Below are positions 49,201 to 59,649 of a stretch of DNA of 64,000 bases, one piece after another. The translations under genes and the position numbers were made by a program. Positions within the stretch are counted from its first letter, which is position 1, and each line of letters starts with the position of its first letter. This DNA is from Ceratodon purpureus (lineage: Eukaryota > Streptophyta > Bryopsida > Pseudoditrichales > Ditrichaceae). Under the pieces are notes generated by a model. The model saw only the letters and a list, made by a program, of their open reading frames with translations. It was not told where the DNA came from and did no database searches. Location of the stretch: NCBI GenBank assembly GCA_014871385.1, contig CM026433.1:12131326-12195325 (forward strand), written 5' to 3'.

Positions 49201-51042
49201 GAAGCGACCCCATCTCCTCATCTCAAATCCTTACGAGTGACTCTACTTTCGAAGCTTATTGACAGGTTTTGGAGTCAGTGATTAATGCTGAGTGAAGTTA
49301 AGTTTTATTTCAAGTTCAGTTGTAATTGTTTTTGTCGCAGTGATAGCAGTAGTGTAATAGAGTGTTTCCTACCACTGCTTTGTAATCGGAAGTACTTTGG
49401 TCACGCAGAACAACGTCTCCGATAATCAAAAACAACTTACGAAGGGGAAGTTAAATACAGGAGAGGAGATGGTGAGTGAAATCCTTATGGAAATTTTGTT
49501 TCCTTTATGCTTTTTGGATGTATAAATGCATGGCTTTGAAAATGCGCCGCTACTTTTTTTATTTTTTCTTTTGAAGGTTAACGTACTATCTTAAACATCA
49601 GGTGATTATAGAATTTGTTATTTTGTATTTGAAAACTCTGCGGAATGGTTTCTCCAGTGACTGGCCATAAATTATTCATTACATATTGAAGAGGAGATAA
49701 CGGAATCCTAAATTTCTGGAATCTTATTTGCTTATCCACGTTTTTTGTTAAACATGTCCATAATTTGCTTTAAAGGGTACAGTCTATGCACCAAAATATA
49801 AATGTCAACAATTATAATCGCAATTTTCATTAGACGCAGTGTTCGCATACATGAGTTCTGACAGTTATAATTGTGTTTCAGGAACGTCCTTGTAAGCAAC
49901 GTAATGCAGATGACGTAAGCTTGATACAGGTGTGATATGAACTCTCTGCTCATTTTCTTATTCGCTTAATTCCTCAGATCTGGATGTGCTTGTCTAAAGT
50001 TATTCAAAGAACCTTCCTCATATCATCAGCAGTAAAACAGGTGTGGAAATTATAATAATACATGGAGAGGAAGTTGATGAATATTGTCTTGATATTGATC
50101 CATATAATTAATTTCTGGATATCTATTTTCTGGGGACTCTGCATCTTCTATGCAGCATGGAACGTGTGCACCATTTCTAGCACTCAGTTTTTCTTTTCTG
50201 TCATATACATATGTTAAAACTTATTTTTAAAATTTAATAATTCTGGACGAAGCAATAGAATTTTAAGGCTCACTGTCGAAGAGCACTGTTTCATAAAATT
50301 GACTAAGTAACAACACGGAGATATTTTTGGTGTATTATAATTCATAGTCCTTTCTCACAGAATTCACTGTTACGGTCAAGAAGTGGAGAAGAGTTTAGCA
50401 GAGTATATTTTTGGGAGCTTGAATTTGACTGTGAGCTTACAGGGATCCTCCACCGGAGAAACAGTACTCGAAGATATTGAGGTATAGTTCTAGAGATATA
50501 CTGTTGGGGTGCCGTCTTGGTTTTCATAACGCGATATCAACTCTAGTCTCTAGGATACTGATTCTGTGAAGCCCTATTGTGTACAGGGGAATAAAGGGAC
50601 CCCTGCTGCTAGTGAATCGGTGCGTCTACATGATTCAAAGGTATGTACACTACTGAGGATGTTCCAGCACTATAGGGCTGGAAAAAGTATGCTACAATTT
50701 GTACACACAGCAGCATAATTGCTTACTGGATGTGAAGCTCTATAAGTTTATTCTCAAGGGTGATGCAACTTGCAGGTTGGAGTAGGTGACAAAGTCTACT
50801 TATCGGATTCTCGGGACCCACTGGATCGTGTAGCAAAGGGAACGGTCATTGGTGTTGGAGGAAGAGGATCATTATTTCACAATCGCCCTATTCCTGCAGA
50901 TTATTTGCGTGTCAACCTACACTCAGTCTCGGTGAATGTTCCTCTTATGGTGACCGTGGAAGAAGCAGAACAGACATATCTCGAGGACGCTCTTGGATCT
51001 AGCGTGCTCTGGCTGAAGCCATCGACATTTCTAGAAAAATGA
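46203..51042 (+). CDS. TNPA-like partner protein of the CACTA element (Transposase_24 type, DUF8039-like C-terminus), ten exons
   Basis: Exons: 46,203-46,366; 46,587-46,789; 47,092-48,077; 48,233-48,313; 48,719-49,063; 49,409-49,471; 49,882-49,929; 50,443-50,481; 50,587-50,640; 50,776-51,042. All joints are GT-AG and all phases agree, giving about 749 residues with no stop. Start MSKKRTLTDRDEEHGDSS. The third exon holds the Ptta/En/Spm plant transposase domain: DNDVMDESLDTMIKTWLRKY, KFTDGEWDAMKKYWDTPTSK and ETRSKVAYNPR. Exon 5 is a coiled coil (ANSRRLTAMERTQAETNKRL) followed by acidic residues. The last exon (VGDKVYLSDSRDPLDRVAKG, LEDALGSSVLWLKPS) fits the DUF8039-type C-terminus of these proteins. 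By analogy with maize TNPA it would bind subterminal repeats and help the transposase pair the ends. The short exons 6-9 are chosen by phase only and are less sure. Confidence 0.8.
49488..49549 (+). repeat. Short block shared with 10,166-10,226
   Basis: Lies in the intron after exon 6 of the TNPA-like gene. Shares AATCCTTATGGAA, TTTCCTTTAT and TGTATAAATGCAT with the left part of the element. Confidence 0.65.
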
Positions 51043-51949
51043 AGTGCCATTGTGAATTCTTTCTCGGAGTGGCTGAAGGATAACAGTTCATATGCAGGGC
51101 AAACTGAATAGGAGGTTGGAGAGAGGCTATACGATATTGAGTTATCGGAGGCCATAGTCACTGCTGGATACAGACAGAGGTGGCATATTTAGTAATAGAA
51201 ATTTGTTTACGTATTTTATCACAGGGTTTTCAGATCAGCCGACACAAGTTTCAGGTGTGAACGTGTAATCTCATATTGAATCAGAGTTTAATCCAATTAA
51301 TTCAGTTCAGAATTTTTGATATGGATCATTTTTATTCAAATTCATTAATTACTGGAATCAACGACGGCCATGTGGCTGGCGTCGATACGGTGTCATATGG
51401 ACTTCAGAGTCGTCGATCTACAGGTGATCCGGAACTGAACGACGTTGTTCTAAGCAACACGTGTCAGTGGCGGATTCGGTGACGACCATCAAGGGACAAA
51501 ACCAGGGTCAGTAGCAAGTTCAACGCGTGGAGCTGTCGGCGCAAATGTTCCGGGAAGTGAATCTTGTTGACGAGTTCAATATGTACATCTCAACCTACCT
51601 TAATGTCCACTACAGCGACACCACAGGAAGTACAGGGGTCGAAGATGGTAATTAACAACAATTTGCAGAACAGAAGATGTCTTCTTCTGTGGGAAATGGT
51701 CGCGGGGAACAAGAATGCCTCGAGAAATGGACATCTTTAATATGTCACTGGTGAGATCATTGGCGAACTCTCACTCCCCCCGTAAGTCACGTTTACCTGC
51801 CGGGGGAAAACGGTCCAGAATGACAGGTGCACGGGACAGACTGGTCCGTAATGACAAAGCACCCTGTAGTCATTTCTGGGTAAAACAGTCCGCAATGACT
51901 CTGAAAATAGTCCTTTTTGATGTCCTTAAATCCCAATTTTCTACTAGTG
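51043..51949. promoter_or_regulatory. Right subterminal part of the CACTA element
   Basis: Begins after the stop of the TNPA-like gene and ends CTACTAGTG at 51,949. No gene is supported. The last 150 bases carry repeated binding-site-like motifs (see 51,807-51,899). Confidence 0.7.
51807..51899 (-). repeat. Subterminal motif GTCATTNNGGAC, three copies
   Basis: On the minus strand the copies read GTCATTGCGGACTGTTTT (51,899-51,882), GTCATTACGGACCAGT (51,855-51,840) and GTCATTCTGGACCGTTTT (51,824-51,807), with a looser GTCATTTCTGGG on the other strand near 51,868. Repeats of this sort near CACTA ends are where the TNPA-type protein binds in En/Spm. The role here is inferred. Confidence 0.7.
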
Positions 51950-51952
51950 CAT
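51950..51952. repeat. Right CAT target duplication of the CACTA element
   Basis: CAT immediately after CTACTAGTG. Partner at 9,018-9,020. Confidence 0.85.
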
Positions 51953-52547
51953 GTCGAGCAGCATAGATTTTTTCATTCTTAGCATGTGTGTTGGAAGCCA
52001 GAAAGTAATACTGACCTGCTCTCAGATTTCCGTGGCTTGCAAGAGCCTTGGGGCGTCCCGCATGCTTCCACAGAGAGTCGATTTTAGGGACCAGAAGCTT
52101 GTACCGGCCCTCAACATCAGAGCAAGTGCGGCACCTCACCTGGCGAATCTCCCCATTGGGTGACACAACGGATTCTGCCCAAGGAAATCTTGCCGCCCAC
52201 ATATCCTGCCAGTGCCTGTTCCTTTTGTATCCTCTCCGTCTCGCCCTTGCCATCTCATGCGCAGCAGTCCCCACTGCAGGGTCGAGCTCCTCCAACTCAG
52301 AACTCGCATGCAGCGGCATCTCCGCTGCCGGGACTGCCGGCGGCTCACTCCCCGACCCTGCATGAGCCAACAACACCGGTGAGACAGATTCATCTGAAGC
52401 ATCGGGAGCTGCGCTACCCCCGCTCTCGACCACCTGCGTGGTCCCGAACCGCAACTCCCCAATTTCGACCCCCAAAGAATCAACTTCATCACCGCTCTCA
52501 CTCCCTCCATAGAGATACTTCGTAAACATCGACTGCTTGGACGCCAT
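51950..52547 (-). pseudogene. N-terminal part of the hAT transposase (zinc-finger region), cut by the CACTA element
   Basis: Starts at ATG 52,547 (MASKQSMFTKYLYGGSESGD). After an acidic/Ala-rich part comes a BED-like or related zinc-binding region: NRHWQDMWAARFPWAES, VRCRTCSDVEG, LLVPKIDSLWKHAGR, and HAKNEKIYAARH at the break. Cys in RCRTC and His in KHAGR fit a C2H-type DNA-binding fold known from ZNF862-like hAT transposases. The CACTA insertion follows the CAT/ATG codon; beyond it the reading resumes at 9,017. This half has no stop of its own. Confidence 0.8.
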
Positions 52548-53180
52548 CAAAATTACGCAAATTGCAGAAATGCAATTCCAGTGCCAACCAACACTACAGC
52601 CAGCCAACGAACAACACACAAAGACGAAGAAGCTGAGAACTACGACAAAGGAGCAGCAACTTAAACCTTCGGGCTGTGCCGCCTGTGATCCACTGCGTGC
52701 TCCTCACATTGCCAAAAACTCCCCAGTAGCCAAATTCCCCAATCCTGCCACACCCACAATTTTAAAAGCCCGCAACACATACCCAAGTAAAGCACCACGA
52801 TATGGCGATCACTCATCGGCGCTCGGGGGAAGCTTGGCTACTGAGATGAAATTAGCAACAGCGTGTTGGTGAGCACCAAAGAAAGAGTTCAAAAAACTAA
52901 GTGATAAACCCTGGCGAGCAACAGTTCTGTTTATGGAGTTTGGGCCTTGGCTGCATGGGATCCAAGGGTGGAGGAGATGGGGCGATGGGGTGACAGGGTG
53001 GGTTCTGAAAGTGGGCGACGGGACAAGTGAAGTGGGCGGGAGTGGGGCCGCCAAATGCGCAAGGGGGGTCAGATCAAGGCGACACCTTTGAGTTTTCATC
53101 ATGGTTTTACTAGTTACTTTTTCGCCAAACCCTTTTACTAGTAAAAACGTGGCGATTTTTCGCCAATAAAAAATTGGCTA
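52548..53180. other. 5' non-coding end of the hAT element
   Basis: Runs from the hAT start codon to the right inverted end. It should hold the hAT promoter. Near the end a small hairpin (TGGCGATTTTTCGCCA) and TACTAGTAAAA-type repeats occur, typical of subterminal hAT DNA. Confidence 0.6.
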
Positions 53181-53188
53181 CCGTAGAG
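53181..53188. repeat. Right 8-bp target duplication of the hAT element
   Basis: CCGTAGAG, against TCGTAGAG at 6,559-6,566. Confidence 0.75.
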
Positions 53189-53783
53189 ATAAGAAGATTA
53201 TAGCAATTGAAATTTGATTCGATTTTTTGACTCGATTTTTGACTAGGTCGACACACTCTAAATTTTTTTTCCTTAGGTTTTTTGCATTATGGATTTTGGG
53301 GTTTTTGGTGCATAACAAAAAAAAATAAGTTAGCTAACTGTATAAAAAAAATACAAAAAAAAACAAGAGTAACATGTTGAAAACAATATTTTTATTGAGT
53401 GAAATGCAAAAAAATGCTAATTCATATTTCTTTTCTAGAAATTCCATTATTTCATAAAGTCCCAATCCAAATGGTCAAAGTAAAGATTGATGTCCACCTT
53501 ATAAGTGAAAAAAGGAAACTCCTAACAAAACAATTTTTCTAACTTTTACGAAGGAAAGAAGAACTGTTTTTGCTACATTGCCTGAAACGGTGAGAAAACT
53601 TTGATATTTTGTAGAGTGAACTCTTTGTACTGAAAGTAGTTTATTTTTTTTTAATTTCAAAGATGACAACATTAAGTATTTATAGAAAAAATAGAGTGAA
53701 CTCTTTGTAATGAAAGTCCTTGTTACGGCAAACATTCACAAAAAGTTTCAAAAAATATCCATTAAAATTGAAGTCACAGATAC

Positions 53784-53839
53784 ATGCCCAAACTCCAAAA
53801 GCGCCCCCAGTGGGCGCATTGTCCTTTAGGGGTTAAACA
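53784..53839 (+). repeat. Diverged dispersed repeat, copy A
   Basis: Reads GCCCAAACTCCAAAAGCGCC, then GCGCATTGTCC, then TTTAGGGGTTAA. Related copies: 56,832-56,886 (same strand), 56,064-56,104 (opposite strand), and a weaker one near 54,777-54,835. Confidence 0.55.
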
Positions 53840-56063
53840 AGCAGATGAGGGTTGCCAAATACTTGATGTTGCATGCGCCTCATTACCTCATGCAATGCTA
53901 CGGGCCAAAAAAAGTGCCATGTATGCCTCAAAAAACAAAAATAGAATCTTTTTAAAAAAAAAATACCTTTTTCTCTATCAACATCATTTGTTGTATGTGA
54001 AATAAATTTAACTCCATTCAAGTGGCAAGGAAATTTAGTCTTATCACTTTCTGCCACGTTGAAGGGCAATTCAATTGACTTGAAATTTTTACTCTAATTA
54101 CAAAAATTCAAGATATAAAATAAGGTGAAAATGAGGAAATAAATCTTTGAGTGACAAAATCAGGTCAATTTATAAGTACCTGAGTACCTCTATGAAAATT
54201 AACCTCTAAACTTCTTTAGGACCACATTGTGGTTGAGGCACTTCCGGGCAAGCTATTCTAAGGCCCTAGAATTTAAGTATTTTCTGAAAATTTACGACAT
54301 ATAGCTTTCAACTATAACTTTCCAAGTGCACAAAGCATTTGGATTTTCGATGCAAAAGTTATGGATTTTAGAAGAATCTACTCTAAATCTAAATAGTGAG
54401 TAACAAATTAGAAACTTCCATTTTTTACCCAAGTTGTTCATCATTCACAGGGGCATAAAGTAACAAGATTAAATTTCAAAGAGTGGGCACTTGCAAAATA
54501 ATGAGCCCAATATTTTTTCATCCATACATATTGATGACATTTTTATCTGATAGACATTTTTCATCTAACTAACTATTTATATCTAGAGGAATTTTCTTCA
54601 TTCCTAAGACTTTTTTATCCAAATGATAGTTATCATCCATAATTCAGTTTACGTTCAAAATATTTTTTCCATCTACAGAAAATATTACACTTAATCTTCA
54701 TTTTTCATTCGGAATTAACATATTCCATCCAGTCTCCATGAAGTGGTAGGAGATCCATCTGTAGAACCCCTCTTACCAAAACCGCCCTTTGAAATTAATC
54801 TCTAAACGTCATGAACTATGTCCAGTTTAGGCAGTTTTGTAAAGATGCATTATAAAATGCAATTAATATGAATATTCAAAACTTTATGTTTAAATAAAAG
54901 TTATACATCTTGAATTTTAGATTCCATCTATATGGTTATATCTTTTATTATAAATTCTGAAACATAAAATAAAAAATTATTTTGTGATTCAATTAAGAAT
55001 AAGTTATTGACAATAAGTGGATGAAATTTTTTGTGATGCGTTATAATGTAGCACTTTAGGTGTAGTGATTTTTGGAGATTTTTTGGATGCTTGATTTTAA
55101 TAGTTTTTTTCTTCAAGAACACTTTTAGACCAAAATCTTTAAGATTTTTGGTGAAACACACCAACACAAAATGAAGCATAATTTTTTTCAAAAATTATTT
55201 CCTTTATGATCAAATTACACACACATGAAGATAACTTTCCAAAAAAAATCAGTAAAAAATCACACCACAAAAAGTGCATGATGGATGGAAAAATACAGAT
55301 GAAATTTGTACTTGAGGCCAAAAACGCTTGCTTGGGCAGTTAGGAGTTAAAGGGAAATGTATTATTTATATTTTAAAAAAAAATAGAAATTTAAGTATTT
55401 AACTTTTACTCCAATTGCATTGAATTTTTCGTGGTTCTTTCTCTCATTGACATGAACATATTTACCATTTGGATTTCCAATTCGACATGTTTAGATTACC
55501 TTTTTAGTAGTTTTAAATTTGGAGAATGTAAAGCATTTTCAACACACTCTTAATCAAGGGTATTTTCTCCTTTCCAAGATCGTATGGGGCTCAAACTTTG
55601 TAAGCGTACACCTAACTTGCACATCTACAGGAATTGATGACCTTCCATGAATCAAATATTTTTGCAACGCATACTTTTTGGGCATCAAAACTCATATATA
55701 GTGCAAGGGCACTATCAAAAAAACTTTTAGAATGATTTTAAAACTTATAACCTCTCAATCTATACAGCGTATTGCAATCGAATTTGGAATATACCTTTAT
55801 GAATAAGATAGTTACAAGATCCTACAGTTATATATTCTATTGTACGTCTAAGTTTAGAACTGATTAGATTGCAATCAATAAGAGCCTATTTTTGACAATT
55901 TTGGTTCCAAAACACCAAGGAACTATAGAGATTAATCATGCTTATAACCACATTGAACAATTTAATTAATTAAATGATTGAATCTTTTTTCTGCCACAAT
56001 CAAAGAATTTTCCACGGTTCTAAAAAAATTATATTGTGCTCATTCTAAGGTCATGTAAGTTTA

Positions 56064-56104
56064 TTAACCCCTAAACGGCCAAAACTGCCTCCAAATTGTC
56101 CCTT
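56064..56104 (-). repeat. Diverged dispersed repeat, copy B
   Basis: On the minus strand reads GGGACAATTTGGAGGCAG, then CCGTTTAGGGGTTAA. Opposite in direction to copies A and C. Confidence 0.5.
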
Positions 56105-56831
56105 TTGAAAGTTAGCATGATTTTGCAAAATTGGAACCAATTTTGGTATTTCCAACCATAAGATCTTGTATCTGAATACTATGTCTATATGCCTATCAAA
56201 TCTCACACTCTCATTCCTTACCATTTCAGAAATCGTAAGATTCAAAGTTGAAAAAAAAAAAAAATTTTACCCTGCAAAACGAGGACCGCAGTATTTTGGG
56301 GTCCAAAAAAACCATTTTTTGGAGTAGATTTGGAATGTGTCTCTTCAGATTCTTGTTCCTAGGTGAATTAGGTACACGTCCACAAAATCTCATGCCCATG
56401 CAAGGTGTAGAACCTTGAGAAAACCATCAATCTCCACAAGGAGGTATGCTGAAATTCACATACAAAGGTCGTTTTTTTACAATAAAAATAGCATATGAAA
56501 CATTCTTGGATTGAATATCCAAACAGTGGAAACATGCTCTGCTGCTTCTTCTATATATATGAATTTTTATTTTTGAAAAAAACTAAAATCTCGATTTTTG
56601 GTGGAATTTCAAAGTTTTCTCTTTAGACAGTTTTGGGCAGTTTTGGGCAGAAATTGTTGCATTCATAGTGGCCGAGAGCCTGCCCCTCAAGGTCGTTTTA
56701 TGCTTAGAGGAGCATAACTTTTCTTCACTTCAGCCAAAAAAAATTAAAAAAAATATCCCCATAAACCTCTTGAAAAAACATTTTTCCACAAAAAAATTCA
56801 AAATTTTTAAAGTAAATTTGAGTTTAGGAAC

Positions 56832-56886
56832 CTGCCCAAATTTCAAAAACGCCCATTCTAGGACAATGACCGTTTAGGGATTAAGT
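56832..56886 (+). repeat. Diverged dispersed repeat, copy C
   Basis: Reads GCCCAAATTTCAAAAACGCC, then AGGACAATGACC, then GTTTAGGGATTAAG. Aligns with copy A along its length. Confidence 0.55.
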
Positions 56887-58785
56887 GGCAAGTCATACAA
56901 ATACTTTGACCTTACAAATACATTGACTTGCCACTTAAAACATAAACTCTAATCCAAGGTTACCGGAGTACAGGAATATTCCCCTGTATTTGCAAATCTT
57001 GGCTACATACTTCTGGCTAGATTTATACGTACTTACAGATTATTTTATGTACTTGTTAATAACGATCATTAAAATATTCAAAATACTTTAGAAGTACAAA
57101 AAATTTGTATGTATATGAAAGATTCTTGGAACAAATACATCATATTCTCTGTACTCCCGTAACCATGCTCTAATCCACTTTCTTCCCTCGTTGCCACCAC
57201 ATATTTATTTTCAAAATATTTTAAGCATTGATTCATCTTTTCATTACCACCACTGTCTCATCCTAGGTGTATCCAATTTCAATCGATAAACACCGTGCTG
57301 TGGCACCCTTTGTCAACAATAACTTGAGTTTGGGATATGTTCTTGGTGGTTATAGGCATTTGTGAAGCTGCTCATGGGTCACTGGCGTCTATAGGGTAGT
57401 TTACTTGAAACATGAGGACTTTGTGGTGCCCATGATGATCTCTAAAGCCTCAGTTATGCTGATCTCTGTAATCCGATTGCCATGCCAGGCATATGCTGCT
57501 CAACTGCTGCAGTCTGAACGATAGGGTAGCGGCAATCCTATGTTTTATAATTTATTCTATGTACACTGTATTGTACGCTTTATAAATGGGTACAGTATGG
57601 CCCTTTGAATTCAAACAAGATTTCCAACTTCTCAGCAACTGCTTAGGCCAGCCCTAAGGTTTCACTTCATCTTCCCGTATGGTAACTGAAATGCTAGACA
57701 ATTGTGAAGAAACAAACTTCAAATTCACAGTGAGAATCTGTAGGGTCAAGAATAACGGCTGTCGTCTGAACCCTAAACTTCCCACTATATACTGCTCGCT
57801 TAATTCACGAGCGACTTAAATCTATAGGTCATCATCATATAATCGAGCCAGCATCGAATCGCATTGTCCTTTCATTCAAGGAATTAACAGTCTACATTCA
57901 GCAACCAAAGACAGTACAACATATGCAAGCTGAAGTATCATTTGTAACATATTTAACTTGAATAAATTGACAAAGCTGGTCGAAACGTCCATTTGTGATT
58001 GACACGTTGTATCGCCGCACAACCTTGATCAATGATCATCCTGTATATTCACTCCATGTTTCCGTAACCCAACCCAAAATTGTGAACAGCCACAAATTTT
58101 GAACTTTCAGTTCCTACTATTCAATGTGATAAGCTCTGGACACTTCGAGACTCACATCCCAACCCTGGTTCCCACCAAACACAGCCCGCTCAGTAAATCT
58201 AAAACTCCTATCAGATGGTCGCCTCCTGCACCTGCCTAACAACATGACAATTTAATCGTAACCCATTGCGTACAATGAAGGTCAAATGATTACAACACTG
58301 ACGAACGGGCTGATGAAATAACTGATTCTGCAAGCCTAGCTAAGTTAACACTATCCCTTCTAAGGATCAAAACCATTTTCGATATACCGGTACACTGGAT
58401 TCAAACCAAAAGGTCCATCTGTTACTTGAGGTCAACTTGCTCTAGACTGATTAACCTTGAAATGCAAAAACCATATTGCACCATCAAAAAGGTTTTTGTA
58501 ATAGATGGCACTCAAATTTGTAACTCAGACGCAAGGTTGTGGGAGATAACACTCAAATGTACCGTGAAGCCAAGCATTCCAAATAGCTTCACCTCCAGCT
58601 CTTTATCTGCAGACACATACTCGATAAAAACGTCCAGAATGACTCACAGCTCACACAATATACTCGAACATTCGTTCCGGATGCTCAGCACCAATTTACT
58701 CTGATCCCTCGCAGAAAGACGGCAAACAAGGAGCACGGGTAAATTACAGGCGACTACATATATCTCCAGCACGCATTGATTAGTT

Positions 58786-59352
58786 CTACTGGCCACTAAT
58801 AGCACCCTGCGCTGCTGTGTCCACCACGCCCACTACTGCGCCTGCCACTGCGCCCGCAGCAGGGCCGCCTGCAACAACAGCAGCCGCTACTACTCCCACT
58901 CCGACCGCGGAGATTGTTGCTCTTGCAGTTGCAATGCCCATTTGCAGACCTAACCTGCAAAACCAATACTAGATTCAATTCTGCTTTACAATTGGCACAT
59001 CACGTGACGAAGCTCTATCTTGCACTAACTGTGTACCACGCACCTCTTGCATCAGTTGACAAGTATTAGACCTCAAATGCAGAGAACACAAATTGGCTAG
59101 CTAGGCATTCAACAGGACTAAGTGCATGTCAAGAATATGAATGAATGGGATTTGCCGAAATTGTATGTACCTGTGGGCTTCTTGCATGTTACCTTGACTA
59201 GCAGCGATGGCGGACCTCACTCCTGAACCCACGACGCTCTGCTCGGAGTAAGCCCTCCACCGCTGGGATGCTCTGTCAGGATTTCCTGCCACAACATCCC
59301 CCAAACTCTCAAAGCTGGTTTTCACCTCGGCAATTACAGGAACGTTGCCCAT
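58786..59352 (-). CDS. Small protein with Gly/Ala-rich hydrophobic tail
   Basis: Two exons, 59,352-59,171 and 58,954-58,786, with matching phase (AG/GTACAT donor, TTGCAG acceptor), about 116 residues. Start MGNVPVIAEVKTSFESLGDV, then NPDRASQRWRAYSEQSVVGS and SAIAASQGNMQEAHR; the second exon is a glycine-zipper-like hydrophobic stretch (ATISAVGVGVVAAAVVAGGP, then AAGAVAGAVVGVVDT). Such GxxxG-rich tails insert into membranes or pack helices. I do not recognise a named family. The first ATG (59,352) fits the conserved-looking start, and an upstream GTG is not used. The LINE ORF1 begins 298 bases away in the opposite direction, so the gene's promoter has been shortened or replaced. Confidence 0.6.
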
Positions 59353-59649
59353 TGCAAACACACACGGGGACAGTAAGATATTGGTACAACCGGCCTTTGC
59401 AACCAGGAATTTATGTACGAAAAAGATTACTGCGAGTGACCGGGGCGAGAGCGGTGAGGCGGCGAAGTGCTTCTGATTTCGCAGAGTATGCCCGATCAGG
59501 CTCCTCCCCGCTCAGATCCAGAGTTCGTGATTGCTGTAGCTTAGAATCCTTCTGAGAGTGATAGGGTTCACCAGTGGCGCGTTCTCAGCTTAGCCAATGT
59601 TTTAGTACCAAAACCCTAATGCAGTGCTTAGCCTAATCAAACCCTAATT
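59353..59649. other. Gap between the small gene and LINE ORF1; LINE 5' leader likely
   Basis: Should contain the LINE 5' untranslated region and the promoter of the small gene. It contains two ACCCTAA-like runs (CAAAACCCTAAT and AAACCCTAATT) close to the ORF1 start. The exact 5' end of the LINE cannot be placed without its target duplication, the other side of which lies outside the window. Confidence 0.4.

Larger units (their letters stand above)
9021..51949. mobile_element. Giant CACTA (En/Spm-type) transposon, about 42.9 kb, with cargo genes
   Basis: Both ends begin CACTAGTAG when read inward, and CAT is duplicated on both sides. The insertion falls inside the hAT coding region, and its removal gives a continuous codon series across the joint (…YAARH then GKGGNNV…), which is strong proof of both ends. 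The element contains the CACTA transposase (39,259-44,489, minus), the TNPA-like partner (46,203-51,042, plus) and roughly 26 kb of other genes at the left. A 10.3 kb Mutator-like element lies inside that cargo, so the CACTA itself is about 32.6 kb, still very large for the family (commonly 5-20 kb). The perfect duplication and the intact partner gene suggest a fairly recent insertion. Some cargo may come from further nested elements whose ends I could not find. Confidence 0.85.
6567..53180 (-). mobile_element. hAT DNA transposon split by a nested CACTA element
   Basis: Left end reads CAGCCAATTTTTTA; the right end, read inward on the minus strand, reads TAGCCAATTTTTTA, i.e. 13 of 14 bases match and the ends have the YAG start usual for hAT. 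An 8-bp near-perfect target duplication flanks it. Without the CACTA insertion (9,021-51,949 plus one CAT) the element is about 3.7 kb, normal for hAT. Its transposase runs leftward: N-terminal zinc finger at 52,547-51,950 and the body at 9,017-7,071. The body has several stops and frame changes, so the element is dead; the inverted ends are still clear. It was in place before the CACTA landed. Confidence 0.8.
53189..58785. other. AT-rich, gene-poor DNA
   Basis: No gene is supported over about 5.6 kb. From 53.2 to 57.2 kb the DNA is very A/T-rich, with many poly-A/T runs and the diverged copies of the TAGGGGTTAA-type repeat. From 57.2 kb base composition is more even, but the open frames have no family-like sequence. 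The part next to 58,786 should hold the 3' end of the small gene there. Confidence 0.45.

Noticed and set aside
58426-58704. 92-codon plus-strand frame near the small gene
   Set aside because: Composition is not gene-like and it probably overlaps the 3' region of the minus-strand gene.
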